NCBI RefSeq assembly: GCF_024519315.1
Contig: NZ_JANIIC010000038.1
Coordinates: 1-64,000, forward strand
Reading direction: 5' to 3'
Source: Streptomyces malaysiensis subsp. samsunensis
GTDB taxonomy: Bacteria; Actinomycetota; Actinomycetes; Streptomycetales; Streptomycetaceae
DNA: 64,000 bases
Part shown: positions 34,696 through 42,955 of the stretch, one piece after another
How positions within the stretch are numbered: the first letter of the stretch is position 1
Layout: each line of letters starts with the position of its first letter
Notes under the pieces: generated by a model
Databases searched by the model: none
What the model was told of the DNA's origin: nothing
The model's input: only the letters and a program-made list of their open reading frames with translations
Program-made: the position numbers and the translations under genes

Positions 34696-36156
34696 TCACC
34701 AGCCGTGCAGGGCTTGGATGGACTCGGCCAGCGCTTGCGGTACGCGGGGGACGAGCTGATGGGTCCCGTCCCGTACGACATGGCGGCCGCCGACCACGGT
34801 GTGCCGGACATCCGCGCTGGTCGCCGCGAATACGGCGGTCTCGGCGCCCAGCCGGGGCGGCGGCCCCGCGGTGCGCGCCGAGTCCAGCGCGATCGTGGTG
34901 AGGTCGGCGAGCGCGCCCACCTCGATCCGGCCCGCGTCCGCGCCCCAGCCGAGCGCCGCATGGCCGTCCACGGTGGCGGCCCGCAGCAGCTGGGCCGCGG
35001 TCCAGTGGCCACGGGCGCGGGTGCGCAGCCGCTCGTCGAGCTCCATGGCGCGGGCCTCCTCCAGGATGTCGATCATGGCATGGCTGTCGCTGCCCAGCGA
35101 GAGCGGTGAGCCCGCGCGCTGGAGCTCGACGGCCGGGCCGATCCCGTCGGCGAGGTCACGCTCGGTGGTCGGGCACATACAGACACCGGTCGAGGCGTGG
35201 CCCAGGAGCCGGATATCACCCGGGGTGAGATGGGTGGCGTGCACGGCGGTCGTCCGCGGGCCCAGCACCCCGTGGTCGGCGAGCAGCCGGGTGGGGGTGA
35301 AGCCGTGTGCGTCCACGCAGGCGTCGTTCTCGGCGGTCTGCTCCGAGAGGTGCACATGCAGGGGCGCCGTGCGCTCCTGGGCCCAGCCGGACACCGTCGC
35401 CAGCTGGTCGACGGGGACGGCCCGCACCGAGTGGATCGCCGCGCCGATGCGGGTGTTGCCGTCGCCCTTCAGCCCGGAGACCCGCTCGGCCCAGGCTTCG
35501 GCCGTGCCGTCGGAGAAGCGCAGCTGGTGCTCGTTGGGCTCGGCCCCGAAACCGGCGGAGAGATAGCAGGTGTCCAGCAGGGTGATCCGGATACCGGCCT
35601 CGGCCGCCGCCGCGATCAGGGCCTCCCCCATCGCGTTGGAGTTGCCGTAGCGGGTGCCGCCGGGTGCGTGGTGGAGGTAGTGGAACTCCCCCACACAGGT
35701 GATCCCGGCCATGGCCATCTCGGCGTAGACGGCGCGAGCCAGGTCGAAGTAGCTGTCCGGGGTCAGCCGGTCGGCGACCCCGTACATCACCTCGCGCCAG
35801 GTCCAGAAGGAGTCCGGCGCGCCCTTGCCGTGCCGGGCCGCCCGGCCGGCCGTATCGCCCTCCGCCCCGCTCTCCGCCTCGCTCCCTGCCTCGTCCTCGT
35901 CCTCCGCCCGGTCGCCCGCCTCGCCCTCCGCCTGCACGACACCGCGCAGGGCCCGGTGGAAGGCGTGGCTGTGGGCGTTGGCCAGACCGGGGATCGTCAG
36001 ACCACGGAGGGTGACGGAACCGGCGGGCGGCCGCGGGCTCCCGGGCACCACCGCCGTGATCCGCCCATTGGCCGCGGCCACGATCACCACGTCCGACCGC
36101 ACGCTTCCGTTCACCCAGGCGTGCTCCGCCCAGTACGTCTGCGCCGTCAGTGACAC
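34696..36156 (-). CDS. hutF: formimidoylglutamate deiminase HutF
   Basis: 486 residues from the GTG at 36156, with GGAGGG upstream; it overlaps the M20 stop by 10 bases. The amidohydrolase marks are GLANAHSHAFHRALRG, GEFHYLHH, LHVHLSEQTAEND, VHATHLT and the metal Asp of SLGSDSHAMID. It converts N-formimidoyl-Glu to N-formyl-Glu plus ammonia. An insertion of about 35 residues rich in Glu, Asp, Ala and Gly (VQAEGEAGDRAEDEDEAG and on, near residues 75-110) lies in an early loop. It is encoded by imperfect short repeats and is not expected in the family. Confidence 0.94.
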   Translation of the reverse strand: MSLTAQTYWAEHAWVNGSVRSDVVIVAAANGRITAVVPGSPRPPAGSVTLRGLTIPGLANAHSHAFHRALRGVVQAEGEAGDRAEDEDEAGSEAESGAEGDTAGRAARHGKGAPDSFWTWREVMYGVADRLTPDSYFDLARAVYAEMAMAGITCVGEFHYLHHAPGGTRYGNSNAMGEALIAAAAEAGIRITLLDTCYLSAGFGAEPNEHQLRFSDGTAEAWAERVSGLKGDGNTRIGAAIHSVRAVPVDQLATVSGWAQERTAPLHVHLSEQTAENDACVDAHGFTPTRLLADHGVLGPRTTAVHATHLTPGDIRLLGHASTGVCMCPTTERDLADGIGPAVELQRAGSPLSLGSDSHAMIDILEEARAMELDERLRTRARGHWTAAQLLRAATVDGHAALGWGADAGRIEVGALADLTTIALDSARTAGPPPRLGAETAVFAATSADVRHTVVGGRHVVRDGTHQLVPRVPQALAESIQALHGW

Positions 36157-37496
36157 GCCAGGCCCTCCAGTACCTCCGCGAGTGCGGCCACACCGGCGAG
36201 GCAATCGTCCTCGCCCGCCGTCTCCGCGGGTGAATGCGAGACGCCGGTGGGGTTCCTTACAAACAGCATGGCCGTCGGAGCGGACGCGGACAAAATGCCG
36301 GCGTCGTGCCCGGCCCCGGTCGGCAGCACCGGAACCCCGCCCAGCAGCCCGGACAGCCGGTCCCGGAGATCATGGGCGAATTCGACGACGGGGGTGAAGG
36401 ACTCCCGGGTGACCCGGACGTCCACCCCGTCGCGCCGCCCCCGCTCGACCGCGGCGCGCTCGATCTCGCCGACCACGGCGGCCAGGGTCTCCTCGTCGGC
36501 GGCGCGCGAGTCCAGCCAGCCGCGGACCAGGCTCGCGATCGCGTTGACGCCGTTCGGCTCCACGCTGACCTTGCCGAAGGTCGCCAGCGCCCCGGCGATC
36601 CTGGCCTTCTTACGGGCCGCGAGGACGGTGTTGGCGTAGGTGAGCATCGGATCGCGGCGGTCCTCGATCCGGGTCGTCCCGGCGTGGTTGGCCTCGCCGT
36701 GGAAGTCGAACCGCCAGCGGCCGTGCGGCCAGATCGCGGAGGCGACGCCCACCGGGTCGGCCGTGTCCGCCAGCGCACGTCCCTGCTCGATGTGCAACTC
36801 GACGAACGCGCCGATACGGGCAAGCCGCTCCGGGTCGGGGCCGATCGCGTCCGGGTCGTAACCGGCGCGCTCCATCGCCTGGGGGAGGCTCAGCCCGTCC
36901 GCGCCGCGCAGCTCATGCGCCCGCTCGACGCTGAGCCGGCCGCTGGTCAGCCGGGAGCCGACGCAGGCCAGGCCGAAGCGGGCGCCCTCCTCGTCGCCGA
37001 AGTTGACGATGGCGAGGGGTTTGGTGGGGCGGGCGCCCCGTGCGCGCAGCTCGTCGAGGGCCGCGAAGGAGGAGACGACGCCCAGCGGGCCGTCGAAGGC
37101 GCCGCCGTCGGGGACGGAGTCCAGGTGGGAGCCGGTGACCACGGCGTCCCCTGCGGTGGGGTCGCCCAGCCAGGCCCATTGGTTGCCGTTGCGGTCCACT
37201 TCGTAGGTGAGGCCGCGGGTTTCTGTCTGTGCCCTGAACCACTCTCGGCAGTCCGCGTCGGCTTCCGTCCAGGCGTAGCGGCGGTAGCCGTTTGTTGTTG
37301 TGTTGCGGCCGATGGGGGTCAGGTCGCGCCACATGTCGTGGAACGATGCGCCCGTGGTCGTGGGTGCGCCCACCGCCGCCGGCCCTTCCGTTTCCTGGGC
37401 GGGTGCGGCCCGGTGGGTAGGTTGTGCCCACCCGTCCCTCCCCCAGCTACCGCTGGGAGGTACCCCCTCTGCGGAACGATTGCCCACAACAGTCAC
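36147..37496 (-). CDS. M20-family amidohydrolase (allantoate/N-carbamoyl-L-amino-acid hydrolase type)
   Basis: 449 residues from a GTG that overlaps the hutU stop (GTGA); a start near 37370 with GGAAGG upstream is also possible. Metal-site motifs are VVTGSHLDSVPDGGAFDGPL, FGDEEGARFG, AFVELHIEQG and TGAGHDAG. The dimerisation-domain motif is GEANHAGTTRIEDRRDPM. Homologues act on allantoate, ureidoglycine or N-carbamoyl amino acids. No hutG-like N-formylglutamate deformylase is in this operon, and this gene lies exactly between hutU and hutF. It is therefore a good candidate to remove the formyl group from N-formylglutamate. The first 45 residues include translation of a dispersed repeat (GVPPSGSWGRDGWAQPTH). 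Confidence 0.85.
   Translation of the reverse strand: MTVVGNRSAEGVPPSGSWGRDGWAQPTHRAAPAQETEGPAAVGAPTTTGASFHDMWRDLTPIGRNTTTNGYRRYAWTEADADCREWFRAQTETRGLTYEVDRNGNQWAWLGDPTAGDAVVTGSHLDSVPDGGAFDGPLGVVSSFAALDELRARGARPTKPLAIVNFGDEEGARFGLACVGSRLTSGRLSVERAHELRGADGLSLPQAMERAGYDPDAIGPDPERLARIGAFVELHIEQGRALADTADPVGVASAIWPHGRWRFDFHGEANHAGTTRIEDRRDPMLTYANTVLAARKKARIAGALATFGKVSVEPNGVNAIASLVRGWLDSRAADEETLAAVVGEIERAAVERGRRDGVDVRVTRESFTPVVEFAHDLRDRLSGLLGGVPVLPTGAGHDAGILSASAPTAMLFVRNPTGVSHSPAETAGEDDCLAGVAALAEVLEGLACH
37430..37475. repeat. dispersed inverted repeat overlapping the M20 gene start
   Basis: The sequence CCTCCCCCAGCTACCGCTGG followed by GAGGTACCCCCTC is a form of a dispersed Streptomyces repeat I recall, with an internal CCAGC/GCTGG stem. 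Here it is read through as coding sequence if the GTGA-overlapping start is used. Confidence 0.55.
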
Positions 37497-39151
37497 TCTG
37501 CTTCCCTCATGGGGATCCGGACGTTTCGTTCCTGGGCTACCTCGTCCGCGCGGTCGTAGCCCGCGTCCACGTGGCGGATCACGCCCATGCCGGGGTCGTT
37601 CGTCAGCACCCGGCGGATCTTCTCGCCCGCCAGTGCCGTGCCGTCGGCGACCGTGACCTGGCCCGCGTGGATCGAGCGGCCCATGCCCACGCCGCCGCCG
37701 TGGTGGATGGAGACCCACGAGGCGCCCGAGGCGACGTTGACCATGGCGTTGAGCAGCGGCCAGTCGGCGATCGCGTCCGAGCCGTCCAGCATGGCCTCGG
37801 TCTCGCGGTACGGGGAGGCCACGGAGCCGCAGTCGAGGTGGTCGCGGCCGATCGCCAGCGGTGCGGCGAGCGTGCCGTCGGCGACCATCTCGTTGAAGCG
37901 CTCACCCGCCTTGTCGCGCTCGCCGTAGCCGAGCCAGCAGATACGGGCGGGCAGCCCCTGGAAGTGGACCCGCTCCCCCGCCATCTTCATCCAGCGGGCC
38001 AGCGACTCGTTCTCCGGGAAGAGGTCCAGGATCGCCTTGTCCGTGGCCGCGATGTCCCGCGGGTCGCCGGAGAGGGCGGCCCAGCGGAAGGGGCCCTTGC
38101 CCTCGGAGAAGAGCGGCCGGATGTAGGCGGGCACGAAGCCGGGGAAGGCGAAGGCGCGCTCGAAGCCGGCCAGCTTGGCCTCGCCGCGGATGGAGTTGCC
38201 GTAGTCGAAGACCTCGGCGCCCGCGTCCATGAAGCCGACCATGGCCTCGACATGCCGGGCCATCGACTCGCGCGCCCGCTCGGTGAAGTCGGCGGGCTTC
38301 TCGGCGGCGTACGAGGCCATCTCGTCGAAGTCCACGCCGACCGGCAGATACGACAGCGGGTCGTGGGCGCTGGTCTGGTCGGTGACGATGTCGATCGGGG
38401 CGTTCATCGCGAGCAGCTGCGGGACCAGCTCGGCCGCGTTCCCCAGCACGCCGATCGAGAGGGGGCGCCGGGCGTCCCGGGCCTCGGTGGCCAGCTGGAG
38501 CGCATGGTCCAGGCTGTCGGCCCGGACGTCGAGGTAGCGGTGCTCGATACGGCGCTCGATGGCGCGCGGATCGCAGTCGACGCAGATCGCGACGCCGTCG
38601 TTCATGGTGACCGCCAGCGGCTGGGCGCCGCCCATGCCGCCGAGGCCGGCGGTGAGGGTGATCGTCCCGGCCAGGGTGCCGTTGAACTTCTTGGCCGCCA
38701 CGGCCGCGAAGGTCTCGTAGGTGCCCTGGAGGATGCCCTGGGTGCCGATGTAGATCCAGGAGCCCGCGGTCATCTGGCCGTACATGGTCAGGCCCAGCGC
38801 CTCCAGGCGGCGGAACTCCTCCCAGTTGGCCCAGTCGCCGACCAGGTTGGAGTTGGCGATCAGCACCCGCGGCGCCCATTCGTGCGTCTGCATGACGCCC
38901 ACCGGGCGGCCCGACTGGACCAGCATCGTCTCGTCCTGCTTCAGCGTGCGCAGGGTGCGGACCATGGCATCGAACGAGCGCCAGTCGCGGGCCGCCTTGC
39001 CGGTGCCGCCGTAGACGACGAGTTTGTCCGGGTGCTCGGCGACCTCCGGATCGAGGTTGTTCTGGAGCATGCGCAGGGCGGCTTCCTGCTGCCACCCCCG
39101 AGCGCTGAGCTGCGCACCACGCGGCGCCCGTACGGGTCGCGGTCCTGTCAT
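37493..39151 (-). CDS. hutU: urocanate hydratase HutU
   Basis: 552 residues from the ATG at 39151, with GGGAGG 9 bases upstream. Typical segments are WQQEAALRMLQNNLDPEVAE, VYGGTGKAARDW, GPFRWAALSGDPRDI, RICWLGYGER and YRETEAMLDGSDAIADWPLL. The NAD-site region is LTAGLGGMGGAQPLAVTMND. It hydrates urocanate to imidazolone propionate with tightly bound NAD+. It is the first gene of the hut operon. The histidine ammonia-lyase step is not encoded in this operon. Confidence 0.97.
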   Translation of the reverse strand: MTGPRPVRAPRGAQLSARGWQQEAALRMLQNNLDPEVAEHPDKLVVYGGTGKAARDWRSFDAMVRTLRTLKQDETMLVQSGRPVGVMQTHEWAPRVLIANSNLVGDWANWEEFRRLEALGLTMYGQMTAGSWIYIGTQGILQGTYETFAAVAAKKFNGTLAGTITLTAGLGGMGGAQPLAVTMNDGVAICVDCDPRAIERRIEHRYLDVRADSLDHALQLATEARDARRPLSIGVLGNAAELVPQLLAMNAPIDIVTDQTSAHDPLSYLPVGVDFDEMASYAAEKPADFTERARESMARHVEAMVGFMDAGAEVFDYGNSIRGEAKLAGFERAFAFPGFVPAYIRPLFSEGKGPFRWAALSGDPRDIAATDKAILDLFPENESLARWMKMAGERVHFQGLPARICWLGYGERDKAGERFNEMVADGTLAAPLAIGRDHLDCGSVASPYRETEAMLDGSDAIADWPLLNAMVNVASGASWVSIHHGGGVGMGRSIHAGQVTVADGTALAGEKIRRVLTNDPGMGVIRHVDAGYDRADEVAQERNVRIPMREAE

Positions 39152-39184
39152 GGGCCAAGCCTCCCTGCCATCGACTGGATCGAG

Positions 39185-39222
39185 ATATTCACATCTTGAT
39201 GCCGATGAATATGACTAGTCAA
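39185..39222 (-). promoter_or_regulatory. candidate promoter/operator of the hut operon
   Basis: On the minus strand TTGACT (39222-39217) is followed 17 bases later by TCAAGA, a weak -10. An inverted repeat ATATTCA with TGAATAT (39185-39212) overlaps the pair and lies 34 bases before the hutU start. It is a low-GC patch in a GC-rich setting. An operator for a hut repressor is plausible. Confidence 0.4.
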
Positions 39223-39434
39223 TAGTGCGGAGTCTCGCATACACCCAGGTGGTTCAGCGGCGCGGGCTCGCCGGGGGCGCGCGTCCGGTGCGGCGCGGCG
39301 CCACGGCGGGGCGCCGTAACGGGGCGCCACAGTGGGGCGCGGCGCCATGGTCGGCGCGGCATGGTCGGCGCGGCATGGTCGGCGCGGGGTAGCGTCGCCG
39401 GGTCGTGTCCGGTCCGTCCGCCGAGGAGCCCCGC

Positions 39435-40451
39435 GTGTCCCTCCCCGCCACCCACCGCGAGGTCCGTCTGACGGCCCTGCCCGAAGGCGCGCTCACCCCG
39501 GGCCACTTCGAGGTCGTCACCGTCCCCGTCCCCACACCCGGCCCCGGCCAGGTGCTGGTGCGCAACCAACTGATGAGCGTCGCCGCCGTGATGCGCCCGC
39601 TCACGCTCGCCGACCCCGACGCCTTCGGCCTCCCCCAGCTGCTGCACAGGGCGGGTGAGGTGATGCGGGGCCCGGCCCTCGGCGAGGTGGTCCACGCGCC
39701 GGGAACGGATCTCGCCCCCGGGACCGTCGTCCGCCACCGCGCGGGCTGGCGCGAATACGCGGTCCTCGGCGCCGGGGAGGTGTCGCCCGTCGACCCCAAG
39801 GCGCTGCCCGACCCCGCCGCCCATCTGTCGCAGGGGTTCACCGCCTGGCTGGGGGTCGTGCGCGGGGCCGGGGTGCGGCGCGGCGACACGGTGTTCGTCA
39901 CCGGCGCGGCGGGCGGAGTGGGCTCCCTGGCCGGGCAGTTCGCCCGGCTGCACGGCGCCGCGCGGGTCATCGGCTCCACCGGCTCCCGCCACAAGGCCGA
40001 CCGGCTGACGCGGGAGCTGGGCTACGACGCGGTCGTCCTCCGCGGCGCGGGCCCCCTCGACGAGCAGCTGCGCGCGGCCGCCCCCGACGGCATCGACGCC
40101 CTCTTCGACACCGTCGGCGGCGAACAGCTGCGGGCCGCCCTGGAGCTGGCCCGCCGCAACGCGCGCTTCGCCCTGGTCGGCGCGCTGGCCGCACAGCTGT
40201 CCGACGATGCGCTGGCCCCGACCGCGATCAGCACCCTGGCCCTGATCGCCCGGAGCGTCACGCTGCGCGGCATCAGCGCGGCGGACCACCAGGACGCGAT
40301 GCCCGACTACCTGCGCGAGTTCGGCCGCGCGCTGCGCGAGGGCACCATCACGTATCCGTACACCCGGCTGACGGGCATCGACCGGGCGCCGGGGGCGCTG
40401 TGCGAACTGGTGGAGGGGCGGCACCTCGGGGCGGTGCTGGTGGAGCTGTAG
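39435..40451 (+). CDS. NADP-dependent oxidoreductase, zinc-independent MDR (quinone reductase-like)
   Basis: 338 residues from the GTG at 39435, with GAGGAG upstream. The MDR fold shows PTPGPGQVLVRNQLMSV, GPALGEVVHAPG, QGFTAWLGVV and the nucleotide-binding VFVTGAAGGVGSLAGQFARL (AxxGGVG). VIGSTGSRHKADRL and DALFDTVGGEQLRAAL follow. No zinc ligands are visible. The best match in type is the leukotriene B4 12-hydroxydehydrogenase/curcumin reductase-like group. It is divergent from hutU, with no evidence of a link to histidine use. Confidence 0.88.
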   Translation: MSLPATHREVRLTALPEGALTPGHFEVVTVPVPTPGPGQVLVRNQLMSVAAVMRPLTLADPDAFGLPQLLHRAGEVMRGPALGEVVHAPGTDLAPGTVVRHRAGWREYAVLGAGEVSPVDPKALPDPAAHLSQGFTAWLGVVRGAGVRRGDTVFVTGAAGGVGSLAGQFARLHGAARVIGSTGSRHKADRLTRELGYDAVVLRGAGPLDEQLRAAAPDGIDALFDTVGGEQLRAALELARRNARFALVGALAAQLSDDALAPTAISTLALIARSVTLRGISAADHQDAMPDYLREFGRALREGTITYPYTRLTGIDRAPGALCELVEGRHLGAVLVEL

Positions 40452-40480
40452 CCCCGGGGTGCTGGTGAAAGGGGCTCGGG

Positions 40481-41563
40481 TCAGTCTGCGGCCAGGAGCC
40501 GCTCCGACGTCGCCCAGAGGCGGTCTGCGCCCTCCGGGTCGAGGGCGTACGGGGCGACCCCCACCATCATGGCGTTGAGGTCCTCGGGGCGGCGGCTCAC
40601 CGGCTCGGCCTCGGCGCAGTCCGCGAAGTAGCGGCCGCCGACGCCCTCCAGCAGCGGCGATGCGGCCAGCAGCACCGAGGTGGCCGCCCCCTGCTCCGGG
40701 GTCTTCCACACCACGCCCGGGGCCGCGATGTCCCCGACATGGCGCTGGAGATTGGTCCGGATGCCCCCGGGGCTCAGGGCGTTGACGCCGATGCCGTCGC
40801 CCGCCCAGCGCGCGTTCGCGCCGACCGCGAAGAGCACGTTGGCGGTCTTGGACTGCCCGTACGCCAGCATCGGCTCATACGGCCGGTAGTCGAAGTGGAG
40901 GTCGTCGAAGACGACTGGTGAGCGGAGGTGTGCGGCGGAGCTGACGACGACGATTCGGGCGGACGCGGGGGTGCCGGGGGTGCCGGGGGACCCGGCGGAT
41001 GCGGCGAGCCCGGCGGACTTGGCGGACCCGGCAGACCCGGCAGACCCGGCAGACCCGGCGGACCCGGCAGACCCGGCGGACCCGGCAGACCCGGCGGACC
41101 CGGCAGACCCGGCAGACCCGGCGGACCCGGCGGACCCGGCGGACCCGGCGGACCCGGCGGATGCGGCGGATGCGGCAGACCCGGCTGCCGCCAGGGCGCC
41201 GTGCAGGCCGCGGGCCAGTGCGAAGTGGCCGAGGTGGTTGACGGTGAACTGCCGGTCCCAGCCGTCCGCGAAGGCGGCTACCGAGGCCCGGTCGGCCAGG
41301 TCGAGATGTGCGACATACAGCCGCTTGTTGCCGGTGGTGGCGGTGATGTCCTCGGCGACCCGGGCCCCGGCCTCGAGGTTCCGCACCGCCAGGGTCACCT
41401 CGGCCCCCGCCCCGGCCAGCGCCCGCGCGGTCTCGATACCGATACCGGAAGCGGCCCCGGTGACCACCGCGCGCCTGCCCGAGAGATCGACGCCGTCGAT
41501 CACCTCGGCGGCGGTGGAGCGGGCACCAAAAGGTGTCGTTATGCGTGTTTCCTTGGGGTCCAT
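40481..41563 (-). CDS. short-chain dehydrogenase/reductase with deleted NNAG segment and Gly-Ser-Ala insertion
   Basis: 360 residues from the ATG at 41563. The cofactor motif VVTGAASGIGIETA, the Asn of VNHLGHFALA, the Ser of VVSSAAHLRS and the YGQSK motif are present, so the catalytic tetrad N-S-Y-K is intact. Normal relatives continue from ADGWD into a DxLVNNAGVM strand and then a second GWDRQF. Here ADGWDRQF is joined directly, an in-frame loss of about 25 residues including NNAG. About 60 extra residues, mostly Gly-Ser-Ala repeats, sit just before the catalytic Ser strand. Activity is doubtful. It is divergent from its likely regulator at 42017. Confidence 0.82.
   Translation of the reverse strand: MDPKETRITTPFGARSTAAEVIDGVDLSGRRAVVTGAASGIGIETARALAGAGAEVTLAVRNLEAGARVAEDITATTGNKRLYVAHLDLADRASVAAFADGWDRQFTVNHLGHFALARGLHGALAAAGSAASAASAGSAGSAGSAGSAGSAGSAGSAGSAGSAGSAGSAGSAGSAGSAGSAKSAGLAASAGSPGTPGTPASARIVVVSSAAHLRSPVVFDDLHFDYRPYEPMLAYGQSKTANVLFAVGANARWAGDGIGVNALSPGGIRTNLQRHVGDIAAPGVVWKTPEQGAATSVLLAASPLLEGVGGRYFADCAEAEPVSRRPEDLNAMMVGVAPYALDPEGADRLWATSERLLAAD
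40975..41185 (-). repeat. 9-bp in-frame minisatellite in the SDR gene
   Basis: The unit GACCCGGC(A/G) on the plus strand is repeated about 15 times without interruption between roughly 41020 and 41160, with degenerate copies at both ends. It encodes Gly-Ser-Ala on the minus strand. The 9-base unit keeps frame. Confidence 0.9.
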
Positions 41564-42016
41564 ACCCCCAGCGTCACTCCACCCACCGCTCCCACCCAGA
41601 CCCCCCGCGTCCTGGGAGTACGAGGACCAGGCTGGACCCGCGCGACACGCCCCCGGCCCGCGCAGGGCGCCGCGGGCAGCGCCAGGCCCACGCGGGCCGC
41701 GATGCCCCCGCCGGGAGCCGCCCGCCGGCTCCGGGGCCACCAGGTCCTGACCGCCCCAGCAGCCATGGCTCGGGGGCTTGCGCCTGCCGCGCCGGTCGGC
41801 GGCCCGCCGACGGGGTCCGGCTCCGCCTGCGGCGGCGCCTCCCCATCGGCCCGCGACGCGAGCGACCCCCGTCCCACGACCGCCCCTGGCGGTGCCAGAT
41901 CGCGCCGGGCGCGATACAGCCCGCCCCCGCCGCGCCGGCCGGACCCCGTTCCGCCCCGCCGACCCTGGTAGTCGCAGGACCAGGCTCAGTCTTCGCCGGG
42001 CGCATAGCGTGGAGAG
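41564..42016. promoter_or_regulatory. long divergent intergenic region with two copies of one palindromic site
   Basis: The 453-base gap between the SDR and regulator genes has no convincing gene. The 21-base sites CCTGGGAGTACGAGGACCAG+G (41611-41631) and CCTGGTAGTCGCAGGACCAG+G (41964-41984) match at 17 of 21 positions and are palindromic at their ends (CCTGG/CCAGG). One lies 47 bases before the SDR start and the other 32 bases before the regulator start. They are probable operators of the MmyB-type regulator. The 330 bases between them are GC-rich and featureless. Confidence 0.55.
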
Positions 42017-42955
42017 ATGGTGGAGTGCGCGAATCGGCTGGGGGAGTATCTGCGGGCGCGACGCGAACTCGTGCGGCCCGAGGACGTCGGGCTGCCCGCC
42101 GTGGGGCGGCGCCGGGTGCCCGGGTTGCGCCGCGAGGAGCTCGCCCTCCTCGCGGGCATCAGCAGCGACTACTACCTACGGCTGGAGCAGGGCCGCGACC
42201 GGCACCCCTCCGCACAGGTGCTCGACTCCCTGGCCCGTGTGCTCCGCCTGGACGATGACGCCACCGCCCATCTGCACCGGCTGGCCCGCCCCGCGCCCCG
42301 TCGCCGTCGTCCGCGGCGGCCGGAGCGGGTGCCCGCCGGGATTCAGCAGCTGGTGATGTCCTGGACCCGGAACCCCGCCTTCGTCCAGGGCCGCTATATG
42401 GACATCCTCTTCGCCAATCCGCTGGCCATCGCACTCTCCCCGCTCTGCCGCCCCGGGGTGAACGTCGTCCGCGCGCTCTTCCTCGACCCGGAGATCCACG
42501 AGGCGCACGGCAGCGAGACCGCCACCGCCGGGGTCGTGGCCGCCCTGCGCGCGCTCGTCGGCCCCGATGTCGAGGATCCGCCCCTGGCCGAGCTGGTGGG
42601 TGAGCTGTCGGTCAAGAGCGAGCGGTTCCGGCAGCTGTGGGCCCGCCATGACGTCAAGCCCAAGGCCGGGTCCGGCACGTCCACCTTCCAGCATCCGCAG
42701 GTCGGCCCGCTCGAGCTGAGCTACGAGAAGCTGGCCGTCACCGGCACCGAGGGCCAGCTCCTGGTGGTCTACCACGCCGCCCCGGGCAACCCCGCCGAAC
42801 AGGCCCTGGCGCTGCTGTCGGGGCTCGCGGGGGACGTGGGAGGCGCAGGGGACTCGGGGAACTCGGGGGGCGCCGAGCAGAGGGGGCGGAGCTCCTGGAG
42901 CGGCTCCGGGGCCGCTGGTCGGGAGCCGTCCCCGAATGGTTGGCTGAGGTCATGA
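42017..42955 (+). CDS. MmyB-type helix-turn-helix transcriptional regulator
   Basis: A 312-residue protein. The N-terminal XRE-type HTH covers residues about 8-75 (LGEYLRARRELVRPEDVGLP, RVPGLRREELALLAGISSDY, YLRLEQGRDRHPS). The C-terminal ligand-binding PAS-like MmyB domain spans residues about 105-270 (NPAFVQGRYMDILFANPLAI, FQHPQVGPLELSYEKLAV). The last 40 residues are a Gly/Ser-rich tail. Genes of this family commonly sit divergent from an SDR gene and repress it, as here. The stop overlaps the start of the next gene (ATGA). Confidence 0.9.
   Translation: MVECANRLGEYLRARRELVRPEDVGLPAVGRRRVPGLRREELALLAGISSDYYLRLEQGRDRHPSAQVLDSLARVLRLDDDATAHLHRLARPAPRRRRPRRPERVPAGIQQLVMSWTRNPAFVQGRYMDILFANPLAIALSPLCRPGVNVVRALFLDPEIHEAHGSETATAGVVAALRALVGPDVEDPPLAELVGELSVKSERFRQLWARHDVKPKAGSGTSTFQHPQVGPLELSYEKLAVTGTEGQLLVVYHAAPGNPAEQALALLSGLAGDVGGAGDSGNSGGAEQRGRSSWSGSGAAGREPSPNGWLRS

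Noticed and set aside
41000..41170. CRISPR-like or plus-strand coding repeat at the 9-base array
   Set aside because: There are no unique spacers, and plus-strand frames over it are shadows of the SDR gene, whose conserved motifs lie on both sides.
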